From positions 1 through 9,289 of the forward strand of contig JASLAV010000076.1 in the NCBI GenBank assembly GCA_030146905.1: a stretch of 9,289 nucleotides of DNA, in the 5' to 3' direction. Each line of letters begins with the position of its first letter. Within the stretch, counting starts at the first letter, position 1. Positions 1 through 6,231 of this stretch are shown here, in pieces. Source of the stretch: Lentzea sp. (GTDB lineage Bacteria; Actinomycetota; Actinomycetes; Mycobacteriales; Pseudonocardiaceae). The position numbers and the translations under genes were made by a program. The notes beneath the pieces were generated by a model, which was not told where the DNA came from, searched no databases, and worked only from the letters and a program-made list of their open reading frames with translations.

Positions 1-543
1 TCGATCACCCTCGTCATCGACCCGGTCGACGGGTCCGCGAACGCCGCGTTCGGCGTTCCCCTCTCCTGCTTCGCCGGTGCGCTCGTCGAGGACGGCACGG
101 CGAAAGAAGCTTTGACCACGTGGTTCGACACGGGCCGTGCGTGGCACGCGCGCGCAGGAGTCCCGACGTCGTTCCGCACGACCGGACGCACCAAGCTGGA
201 CGGTGCGTCCGTGTGCCTGATGCGGCCGAAGACCGGCACTCAGGACGCGTGGCTGCGCATCGCGAACCGCGCCGACCGCATCAGGGTCCTGTGCACGACC
301 TGCCTGGAGACCATGCTCGTCGCCGAGGGCACCGTCGACGCCTTCATCGATCCGGGCAGCGACACGCACCGGATCATGGACCTCGCGACGGCACTGGTCA
401 CCGTGCCCGCCGCGGGCGGCGTGCTGGTCGACCTGCGCGGACGGCCGTTCACGTTCGAACCCGACCTGACCCACCGGTGGTCGGGCGTGGCGGCAGCGAC
501 TCCTCAGCTGGCGGAGGAGCTGATCGCGACCGTGCTGGGTTAG
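1..543 (+). CDS. Inositol monophosphatase family protein (3' part, N-terminus outside window)
   Basis: The frame is open from base 1 to a TAG at 541-543, giving the last 180 residues of a gene that begins to the left. Visible residues 7-14 read DPVDGSAN, the metal-binding DPxDGTxN signature of the inositol monophosphatase/FBPase superfamily. These enzymes use Mg2+ to hydrolyse phosphate monoesters such as inositol-1-phosphate. The second signature (usually WDxAAG) is degenerate here as MDLATA, with the metal-ligand Asp at visible residue 127, followed by a Gly-Gly (139-140) at the usual place. The missing N-terminal part should carry the GEE metal motif. The family's GSAAL stretch is replaced by CTTCLE near visible residues 98-103, so substrate specificity is uncertain. 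A TTG at 112 could be taken as a start but would cut through the fold after the first motif. Fold assignment is firm; the substrate is not known. Confidence 0.85.
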   Translation, partial: SITLVIDPVDGSANAAFGVPLSCFAGALVEDGTAKEALTTWFDTGRAWHARAGVPTSFRTTGRTKLDGASVCLMRPKTGTQDAWLRIANRADRIRVLCTTCLETMLVAEGTVDAFIDPGSDTHRIMDLATALVTVPAAGGVLVDLRGRPFTFEPDLTHRWSGVAAATPQLAEELIATVLG

Positions 544-555
544 GGCGAGGCAGGG

Positions 556-747
556 TCAGACGGTGCCCCGCGACTCGACGACGCAGTCGGGTCCGGGAAA
601 CACCAGCCCCTCGTGCCCGTCGTTGAAACGGACGAGATAGGGCGGGTGGCCGTCGGTCCCGCGCACTTCGAGAATTTCGCCCAGGCGCTCCTCGAGACCG
701 ATGGAGCGGCTGTGGACGTGGAGCCTGTCACCGACTGTTGCTTGCAT
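556..747 (-). CDS. DUF1918 domain protein
   Basis: A 63-residue protein that is nearly all one DUF1918 domain: it opens MQATVGDRLHVHSR, has LGEILEVRGTDGHPPYLVRF in the middle, and ends with DGHEGLVFPGPD. This is the standard size and pattern of the family, a small SH3-like beta-barrel common in actinobacteria and without an established function. The ATG at 745-747 is preceded by GGAGG (minus strand, 764 to 760), 12 nt away, which is rather long spacing. That Shine-Dalgarno sequence lies in the last arm of the 64-nt palindrome at 760-823, so translation may be structure-controlled. Its stop is only 12 bp from the stop of the convergent phosphatase gene, with no terminator visible between them. 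The gene may be read from its own promoter (803-830) or by read-through from the lipoprotein gene upstream. Family call confident, role unknown. Confidence 0.9.
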   Translation of the reverse strand: MQATVGDRLHVHSRSIGLEERLGEILEVRGTDGHPPYLVRFNDGHEGLVFPGPDCVVESRGTV

Positions 748-759
748 GGTGCTGCGACA

Positions 760-823
760 CCTCCGGTGTGCGGCGTGAGGCTTGGCGCGTCGAACGCGTC
801 AAAGCCTAGGCCCACACCGGAGG
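760..823 (-). repeat. 64-nt imperfect palindrome / long hairpin over the DUF1918 ribosome binding site
   Basis: Base by base, 760-770 is the exact reverse complement of 813-823 (11 bp). After a bulged C771, 772-774 pairs with 810-812 (3 bp). Then 778-783 pairs with 802-807 (6 bp) and 786-790 with 794-798 (5 bp), closing on the triloop 791-793. About 25 bp are paired in 64 nt. In minus-strand RNA the 3' arm ends in GGAGG, the DUF1918 Shine-Dalgarno, paired with CCUCC in the 5' arm. It follows the lipoprotein stop by 21 nt, so it could also end that transcript, although no T-run follows. It may instead be a DNA operator or a dispersed repeat. Confidence 0.75.
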
Positions 824-830
824 CGCGCAA
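803..830 (-). promoter_or_regulatory. Candidate promoter for the DUF1918 gene
   Basis: On the minus strand TTGCGC (830 to 825) and TAGGCT (808 to 803) are separated by 16 nt, a good match to actinobacterial vegetative promoters with a TAnnnT -10 box. A start about 7 nt further on (near 796-797) would lie inside the palindrome at 760-823, so the transcript would lack the 5' arm that can pair with the ribosome binding site. Sequence match only. Confidence 0.4.
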
Positions 831-844
831 CAGGGCTCAAGTCC

Positions 845-1192
845 TCATCCGCCGCAGGCCGAGGAGACCTTCGCCGCGAGGTCGGCCTTCTGCTGCACCC
901 AGTCCGCGGCGGAGCCGACGTTCTGCATGCCGTTGGCAGCCTCTTCGAGAGCCTTCTTCACCTGCTCGTCCGGAGCGGAGGCCGCGAGGGTCTCGAGCTC
1001 CTGCGCCTTGGCCTTGGTGTCCTCCAAGGCCTTCTGCGGGTCGCTCATGTCCGGCGAGAAGCCCACCAGCTGGATCGCGTCAGCGCACAGCTTCACCTTG
1101 TCCGCGGTGTCGCTGACGCCCTGGATCGTGTCGCAGGCCGTCAGGCTGCCCAACGCGATGACGGCTGCTGCCAGCGGTCCGACTAGGCGCAT
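845..1192 (-). CDS. Small secreted lipoprotein, function unknown
   Basis: A 115-residue protein with a clear lipoprotein signal: short basic start (MR), hydrophobic segment 3-16, and lipobox LTAC ending at Cys20. The mature protein should be lipidated on that Cys and held on the outer face of the cytoplasmic membrane. The remainder is polar and probably helical, with long Ala/Glu/Lys/Gln stretches (about 52-115) that may form a helical bundle. Cys36 and Cys112 could form a disulfide. The ATG at 1192 is chosen because AGGAG lies 5 nt upstream and the signal peptide begins there; the frame stays open further upstream only as an antisense-frame artefact over the ABC ATPase gene. It begins 44 nt after the ATPase stop, so it may belong to the exporter operon, but no family was recognised. 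Lipoprotein status confident, role unknown. Confidence 0.85.
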   Translation of the reverse strand: MRLVGPLAAAVIALGSLTACDTIQGVSDTADKVKLCADAIQLVGFSPDMSDPQKALEDTKAKAQELETLAASAPDEQVKKALEEAANGMQNVGSAADWVQQKADLAAKVSSACGG

Positions 1193-1236
1193 TCGCTCTC
1201 CTCTGCCCGATGTGTCCGTTTGTGTCACCGTCGACT

Positions 1237-2208
1237 CTACCGACGAACGTCTTGATCGAGTTGACGTTGGTACAGCTTGCGGATGACGTCGTCGATTTCC
1301 GGCTCCACGACGGCGAGGTCGTGGACCTCCACCTGCCGAACCACCTGAGTGATCAACTGCGCCGCCGTCGTCTCCGCTCGCCTGAACGTCAGGTGGTGCC
1401 TCAGCCCGCCCGCCTCGCTGCGCACCGCCGTCACTCCGGGGACGTCCGGTGCCGGTCCTGGTTCCCTGAGGTCGATGACGAGCTCGCGTTCCGGCGTGAC
1501 CTCGGCGCGCAGCTCGTCGAGCGGCCCGTCGGCGAGCACCCGGCCGTGGTCGATCACCATCAACCGGGGGCAGAGGCGCTCGATGTCGTCGAGGTCGTGC
1601 GTGGTGAGCAGCAACGTGGTGCCGCGGCGGGTGTTGATGTCCGCGAGGAACTCCCTGAGCCGCTCCTTGGACTCGAGGTCCAGGCCGATCGTCGGTTCGT
1701 CGAGCACCAGCAGCTCCGGCGCGTGCAGGAGCGCGGCCGTGATCTCGCCGCGCATCCGCTGCCCCAGCGAGAGCTGCCTGACCGGGGTGAGCAGGAGGTC
1801 CTGCATGCCGAGCAGCTCCACGCACTCGTCGAGCCTGGTCCGGTAGTCCTGCGCCGACACGCGGTAGATGGACTTGAGCAGGTCGAAGCTGTCCTGCAGC
1901 GGCAGGTCCCACCAGAGCTGGCTGCGCTGGCCGAAGACGACGCCGATGCGCCTCGCCAGATCCCGCCGCTGCCTCGACGGGTCCACGCCGTTGATCCGGA
2001 TCTCGCCGCTGGTCGGCACCAGGATCCCGGTCAGCATCTTGATGGTCGTGGACTTGCCGGCGCCGTTCGGCCCGACGTACCCCACGGCTTCACCCGCGCT
2101 GACGCCGAACGTGACGCCGTCGACCGCCGTGACGGTCTTGTAGTTGCGGCGCAAGCCCTTTGACGTGGCGACCTTGAACTCCCTGCGGAGCTCCCTGACC
2201 TCGATCAT
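1237..2208 (-). CDS. ABC-2 type exporter ATP-binding protein (COG4586-like)
   Basis: A 323-residue nucleotide-binding subunit. Walker A is GPNGAGKST (46-54), the Q-loop Gln is at 94 in VFGQRSQLWW, the signature is LSLGQ (146-150), Walker B is LLVLDE (166-171), and the switch His is 204 in TTHD. All catalytic positions are intact. The VFGQRSQLWWDLP segment and the roughly 95-residue C-terminal extension (about 229-323) are typical of the COG4586 group, which pairs with COG4587 and COG3694 permeases. The protein should drive ATP-dependent transport by the two permeases encoded just upstream. Its ATG (2208) overlaps the preceding permease stop as ATGA (2205-2208), indicating translational coupling. 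A cyanobacterial member of this transporter group has been linked to methyl viologen export; the substrate here cannot be read from sequence. Confidence 0.93.
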   Translation of the reverse strand: MIEVRELRREFKVATSKGLRRNYKTVTAVDGVTFGVSAGEAVGYVGPNGAGKSTTIKMLTGILVPTSGEIRINGVDPSRQRRDLARRIGVVFGQRSQLWWDLPLQDSFDLLKSIYRVSAQDYRTRLDECVELLGMQDLLLTPVRQLSLGQRMRGEITAALLHAPELLVLDEPTIGLDLESKERLREFLADINTRRGTTLLLTTHDLDDIERLCPRLMVIDHGRVLADGPLDELRAEVTPERELVIDLREPGPAPDVPGVTAVRSEAGGLRHHLTFRRAETTAAQLITQVVRQVEVHDLAVVEPEIDDVIRKLYQRQLDQDVRR

Positions 2209-3002
2209 GATCCCGTTCCCCGGTAGTGCCTGACCGCGAACCGCCACACGAACCCGGCAACGACGGTTGCCAGTGCCGCGACGAGCGGAGATGTCCAGCC
2301 GACCCAGCCCGGCAGACCGAGCGGGTCGTCCTTCCCGAGCAGCGCGAGGCTCGGGTAGTACGCCACGAAAGCACCCGGCACGACGAACGCCATCAGCCAG
2401 CGCAACGGCCGTGAGTAGACGTTGATCGGGTACGACGTGAAGGCGTTGCTGCCGTACGTGACGGCGTTGGCGAACTCGCGCCCCTCGACGATCCAGAAGC
2501 AGATCGAGCACGCCACCACCCAGACCGCGCTGTAGATGACCGCACCCGCGATCGGCGTCATGACGGTCAGCACGACCTTCGCGGGCGACCAGTCGACGGG
2601 AACCTGCGTCAGCGCGTAGAACATGACAGCCAGCCCACCCGTGATGCGCCCGATCCTCCTGAGGCGGATGTCGGAGCACATGATCTGCGGCAACGTGCCC
2701 AGCGGCCGCATCAGCAGCACGTCGAAGGTGCCGGTGCGGATGTAGGTGGGCAGGTTGTCGAGCTGCCCGGCGAAGAGGTCCGCCAGCCCGAACGCCGCGC
2801 CCGCGAACGCGTACATCAGCAGCACCTCGTTCTTCGTGAAGCCGCCGAGCGCGTTGATCTGGGTGAAGAGGATGAGGATGACCAGCAGCTCGTAGCACTG
2901 CGCGATCACCTGCGTGACGAAGTCCATCGCGAACGAGGCGCGGTAGGACAGCTGGCTGCGCAGGCGTGCGGTGATGAGCTTCGGGTAGATGACGTCAGCC
3001 AC
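2205..3002 (-). CDS. ABC-2 family permease (COG3694-like)
   Basis: A 265-residue integral membrane protein with about six hydrophobic spans (near 24-47, 58-80, 119-134, 141-168, 200-222 and 236-256). It carries the RxGxxxxxLxRP motif (R89 to P100), which also occurs in its partner permease, and the FTSYPINVY...VVPGAFVAYYP region (about 188-217) typical of COG3694. It should form one half of the membrane channel. The start is a GTG at 3002, which lies 8 nt inside the upstream permease gene; its stop overlaps the ATPase ATG. These overlaps suggest the three subunits are made from one message in matched amounts. Direction is inferred as export from the ABC-2 family. Substrate unknown. Confidence 0.9.
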   Translation of the reverse strand: MADVIYPKLITARLRSQLSYRASFAMDFVTQVIAQCYELLVILILFTQINALGGFTKNEVLLMYAFAGAAFGLADLFAGQLDNLPTYIRTGTFDVLLMRPLGTLPQIMCSDIRLRRIGRITGGLAVMFYALTQVPVDWSPAKVVLTVMTPIAGAVIYSAVWVVACSICFWIVEGREFANAVTYGSNAFTSYPINVYSRPLRWLMAFVVPGAFVAYYPSLALLGKDDPLGLPGWVGWTSPLVAALATVVAGFVWRFAVRHYRGTGS

Positions 3003-3780
3003 CCTGCAACACCACCTTGCGCACCGCGCGCTGCAGTGCGAGGTGACCGAGCCCGAGCATGACCGCGGCCCAGAACGCCTGGTACAGCAGGAGCTTCGGC
3101 GCGCTCCCGTGTCCGAGGAACACGTCGATCGGCGCCTGCAGCAACGCCGGGAACGGCGTCATCCACAGCACGTCCCTCGCCCACCCCGGGAAGAACGAGA
3201 TCGGCACGGTGAGCCCGCAGACCAGGCCGGACGTGACGTTCCAGAACCCGTACAGCCCCCGGTTGTCGAGCAGCCAGAACGCGCTGACGTCGATGAGGAA
3301 CCGGAACGCGAAGCTGATGACCAGCGCGAATACCGCGCTGAGCAGGAACAACGGCCACTGCGCCGCGGTAGCGGGGAACTGGAACGGGAACAGCAGCATG
3401 CCGAACAACATCGGCGGCACGAGCCTGGTCAGGAACGCGTACCCGCTGCGGCCGACGTCCTGCGCGAGCAAAGCGCTCTGCAGGTTCCACGGCCGATAAA
3501 GGTCTACTACTACGTCACCGGATCGCACGCGCTCGGCGAGCTCGTTGGTTCCCCACATCAGGATGAACCCGAGCAGCCCCTGCCCGATCCAGACGTACGT
3601 GTTGGCGGCAGCGAGGGTGTAGTCCGCGATCTCGCCGTTCGCCGCCTTGAGGGCGGCGGCGAGGATCGCGACCCGCAGCAGGCCGAAGACCACGTTCGTG
3701 GTCATTCCGGCCAGCATCGCTTGTCGGTAGGTCGAGTACCTTCGGAATCCAGCAATGATCAAATCGGCGTGAACACGCAC
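2995..3780 (-). CDS. ABC-2 family permease (COG4587-like)
   Basis: A 261-residue membrane protein, first gene of the exporter unit. Hydrophobic spans lie near 20-46, 58-77, 115-133, 142-165, 183-198 and 228-248. The motif RSGDVVVDLYRP (86-97) matches the RxGxxxxxLxRP motif of the second permease, as expected for paralogous half-channels. It should pair with the COG3694-like permease and the COG4586-like ATPase. The GTG at 3780 is the first usable start. Upstream there is only a weak AGG about 7 nt away, but a TAACGT sits 8 nt upstream, so a leaderless message is possible. The start is 36 nt after the kinase stop. An unusual run of A/T-ending codons (CGA, three GTA, CTT, TAT) codes for the conserved motif. 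Confidence 0.9.
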   Translation of the reverse strand: MRVHADLIIAGFRRYSTYRQAMLAGMTTNVVFGLLRVAILAAALKAANGEIADYTLAAANTYVWIGQGLLGFILMWGTNELAERVRSGDVVVDLYRPWNLQSALLAQDVGRSGYAFLTRLVPPMLFGMLLFPFQFPATAAQWPLFLLSAVFALVISFAFRFLIDVSAFWLLDNRGLYGFWNVTSGLVCGLTVPISFFPGWARDVLWMTPFPALLQAPIDVFLGHGSAPKLLLYQAFWAAVMLGLGHLALQRAVRKVVLQGG

Positions 3781-3788
3781 GTCGACCT

Positions 3789-3794
3789 ACGTTA
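3789..3794 (-). promoter_or_regulatory. Possible -10 box for a leaderless exporter transcript
   Basis: On the minus strand TAACGT (3794 to 3789) fits the actinobacterial TAnnnT -10 box and ends 8 nt before the GTG of the first permease, the spacing seen for leaderless messages. No good -35 box lies 16-18 nt upstream, inside the end of the kinase gene. It would allow the exporter to be expressed apart from the kinase. Weak evidence. Confidence 0.25.
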
Positions 3795-3816
3795 GTGACC
3801 GTCGCAAGTGGATTTT

Positions 3817-5193
3817 CTACGACCCGAACGCGCTGGTCACGACTTCGCCCACCTTCGGCTGTGAAGCCAGGCAGAGGAAGTAGCTGCGGGTGCCGTCCTT
3901 GAACCCGACCGCGGTGATCTCCCAGCTCGTGGTGTCGACGGTCGGGCGCGTGTTCGCCTTCATCGCCTCGGGCGTGCAGACGCCCTTCACCTCCGCGGAG
4001 GCCGCCAGCTCGTCGGAGTCGACCGCCGGGATGTCACCGGAGAGCCATCCGCCCGCGAAGGCCTCCCAGTAGTGCTCGTCCGCGCAGCTGCCGACCTTCC
4101 GCGTCGTTGCCGGCATGCCGCCGAAGTTGTTGATCCCGCGGAAGCAGGTCGACTGGTCGACGCAGAACGCCTCGCCGCACTTCTTGAGGAACGGCGGGAC
4201 GTCATCGGCTCCACCCTGCTGCGTCGTCGACGCCGGCCCGGGTCCCTGCGCGTTCGTCTGCTCCTTGCCGAAGTGGTTCCACGCGAACACACCCGCGGCA
4301 ACGGCCACGACGAGCCCCGCCGCGGCCGCGACCAGAGGCCACTTCCTGCGCTTGGACGAGGCGGTGACCGGCACGGTCGGCTGCCGCATCGGGTCGCGCA
4401 GCTCCTCGCGCAGCTGAGCGGCACTGGCCGTCCGCAGGTGGGCGTCCGGGTGCAGCGCCCTCGCCAGCGCGTCGTGCAATGCCGTCGGCACCCCGTCCAC
4501 GGCGGGCACCGGCCTGCGCAGGATCTCGCCGAGCTGGTCGAAGCTGCTGATCGGCCACGGGACCGGGCGCGGCGGCTTGCCGGCGAGCAACGTGTAGAGC
4601 GTCGCGGCGAGCGAGTAGACGTCGGCCTGGGGCGTCGGCTCGGCCATCGCGAACGCCTCCGGCGCCGCGTAGCTCGGGCTCAGCGCGTCCCTGGTGACCG
4701 TGCTGCCGCCCTGCGCGTCCACCAGCGCCGCGAGCCCGAAGTCGGCGAGCTTCGGCGTGCCGTACCGGTCGACGAGGATGTTGCCGGGCTTGATGTCCCG
4801 GTGCAGCACACCTTCCTGGTGCGCGGCGGCGAGCGCGTCCGCGAGCTTGATGCCGAGGTCGCGCACCTGTTCCGGGTGCAGCGGCCCCTGGCGGTCCAGC
4901 TGGTCGGCGAGCGACCCGCCGGTGCAGAGCTCCATGACGATGTAGGGCGTGCCCCAGGCGGTGATGTTCGCGTCGTGCACCCCGACGACGTGCGGGTGCC
5001 CGGACAACTTGGCCGCGGCGTGCGCCTCCCGCAGGAACCGCCGCCGGTCCCGCTCGTCCACCAGCACCCGGTTGTCGATCTTGACCGCGACGTCTCTGGC
5101 GAGCTGGGCCTGGTGGGCGCGGTAGACGGTGGCGAATCCGCCGGCGCCCAGCGGCCTCAGGTTCGACAGGCCGGGGATGTGTGGTGCGGTCAC
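3817..5193 (-). CDS. Transmembrane Ser/Thr protein kinase with Cys-rich, septum-formation-like ectodomain
   Basis: A 458-residue Hanks-type kinase. The kinase domain (about 8-265) has the Gly loop GAGGFATV (16-23), catalytic Lys38 in VAVK, helix-C Glu56, HRDIKPGN (131-138, catalytic Asp133), DFG (151-153) and APE (177-179), so it should be active. A basic juxtamembrane stretch (281-284) leads to one membrane span (about 285-306). The outer part (307-458) has six Cys (339, 344, 350, 370, 406, 441). The pattern VGSCADEHYWEAFAG (367-381), later C406, then FLCL (439-442) resembles the 'septum formation' domain. PASTA repeats are absent. I chose the GTG at 5193, which opens directly into the kinase domain with GGAG upstream. 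A GTG at 5256 adds 21 unlikely residues, overlaps the gene upstream and has no ribosome site. The neighbouring exporter is a possible target, by position only. Confidence 0.93.
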   Translation of the reverse strand: MTAPHIPGLSNLRPLGAGGFATVYRAHQAQLARDVAVKIDNRVLVDERDRRRFLREAHAAAKLSGHPHVVGVHDANITAWGTPYIVMELCTGGSLADQLDRQGPLHPEQVRDLGIKLADALAAAHQEGVLHRDIKPGNILVDRYGTPKLADFGLAALVDAQGGSTVTRDALSPSYAAPEAFAMAEPTPQADVYSLAATLYTLLAGKPPRPVPWPISSFDQLGEILRRPVPAVDGVPTALHDALARALHPDAHLRTASAAQLREELRDPMRQPTVPVTASSKRRKWPLVAAAAGLVVAVAAGVFAWNHFGKEQTNAQGPGPASTTQQGGADDVPPFLKKCGEAFCVDQSTCFRGINNFGGMPATTRKVGSCADEHYWEAFAGGWLSGDIPAVDSDELAASAEVKGVCTPEAMKANTRPTVDTTSWEITAVGFKDGTRSYFLCLASQPKVGEVVTSAFGS

Positions 5194-5230
5194 GCGCGGC
5201 AGCCTAGCTCCGCGCCCCGACAATCCTGTT

Positions 5231-6151
5231 TCAGACCATGCAGTCGAGTGCGCCACTGCGGAGAGCGTGTTCGCCGGTGTTGTCGTCGTCCGACCAGAGG
5301 GCGAGCTTCTTGCCGTTGACGCAACTGGGCGAGACGGCGAAGCCCTCGAGGTTCACGTCCGGCAGCTCGGCAGGCCGGTCGTACGTCGCCGCCGTCGTGA
5401 ACTTCCCGCCGACGATGGCGAGCGTGGCCGACCTGCCGTCGCAGTTGTCGTCGCACGTCGCCCACAACCTGTTGCCGTCGAACTCCAGACCCATGACCTG
5501 CCTGTGCCCACTGGCGAACCTCGCGACAAGCACGGCCCCGGCGCTCTGGAGGGCGTACAGGAAGATCTCGCCGGTGGCTTCGAGCCCGACCGCCACCAAC
5601 CCGGTTCCGTGCCCCGGATGGTCGGCAGGGTCGTACAGCTTCCCGGTGTCGGTTTTGAACCCCTGCCGCGTCAGGAACGAGTCCGGCACCCACGAGATGG
5701 CCTCGGGCCCGTCGTTGGGATCGACCGACGGCATCCCCGGCAGCGGCCACTCCTCGGTGCCGGACGTGCCGTACCTGAGCACAGTCGGCGCACTGACGTC
5801 CTCGTCGTCGTTGTCCCGCTCGGCGACGACGAACAGCCCGTCCGGCGTGCTCACCACACCCTCCGCGTCAGGAGCACCCCGCCCGTCCGCGAACGTCAAC
5901 GACCGCTTCCGGTCCACCTTCCACATGCCACCACCCGGCACGAGCCGGTAGAGCGTGGGCGGGCTGTTCTTCACCGCCCACACGACGTCAGCGCTCTCGA
6001 ACGACAGCCCGCTGAGGTTCTTGCCGAACACACCGGTGCCGTCAGCCGCCCTGGCGGCCGAGTCGCCAGGCCACGTGGTCGCGGCCTCGCCCTGCACGGT
6101 GCCCAGGCCGACCGCGACGACCGTGAGAACGCCAAGTGCCTTGAAGCGCAA
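5231..6151 (-). CDS. Secreted propeller-like protein (esterase-like activity of phytase / SdiA-regulated type)
   Basis: A 306-residue protein with a Sec signal peptide (MRFK, hydrophobic 5-18, probable cleavage after the EAA at 22-24). The mature part has repeating beta-rich blades: SGLSFESADVVWAV (47-60), DAEGVVSTPDGLFVVAERDN (95-114), GPEAISWVPDSF (148-159), MGLEFDGNRLWATCDDNC (220-237) and NLEGFAVSPSC (267-277). The repeated 'xEG/GLxF' plus 'LWVxxD' pattern is that of six-bladed propellers such as the phytase esterase-like and SdiA-regulated families. Four Cys (233, 237, 277, 304) may form disulfides. The TTG at 6151 is preferred because it opens the signal peptide and follows a purine-rich AGAAGG; a GTG at 6181 would add 10 residues with a poor ribosome site. 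It ends 37 nt before the kinase start. Any enzymatic activity is unproven. Confidence 0.75.
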   Translation of the reverse strand: MRFKALGVLTVVAVGLGTVQGEAATTWPGDSAARAADGTGVFGKNLSGLSFESADVVWAVKNSPPTLYRLVPGGGMWKVDRKRSLTFADGRGAPDAEGVVSTPDGLFVVAERDNDDEDVSAPTVLRYGTSGTEEWPLPGMPSVDPNDGPEAISWVPDSFLTRQGFKTDTGKLYDPADHPGHGTGLVAVGLEATGEIFLYALQSAGAVLVARFASGHRQVMGLEFDGNRLWATCDDNCDGRSATLAIVGGKFTTAATYDRPAELPDVNLEGFAVSPSCVNGKKLALWSDDDNTGEHALRSGALDCMV

Positions 6152-6231
6152 CGCCCCTTCTTCCCCGAGGCGCGACGGCACCTCGTCCAGGTCGGCGTGC
6201 GTCCAGTGCTACCAGACGACGAAGCCCGGTG

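Noticed and set aside
544..555. Bidirectional terminator between the convergent phosphatase and DUF1918 genes
   Set aside because: The 12-bp gap holds no inverted repeat.
1193..1912. N-terminal extension of the lipoprotein frame up to 1912
   Set aside because: It runs out of frame over the ABC ATPase gene, is Arg/Ala/Gly-rich, and would bury the lipoprotein signal peptide inside the protein.
2209..2898. N-terminal extension of the ATPase frame up to 2898
   Set aside because: It overlaps the permease gene in another frame with biased composition; ATG at 2208 in an ATGA overlap starts the NBD correctly.
4072..5319. Long plus-strand open frame (415 codons) opposite the kinase gene
   Set aside because: It is the high-GC antisense shadow of the kinase: Arg/Val/Gly/Asp-rich with no motif, while the minus strand carries all kinase motifs.
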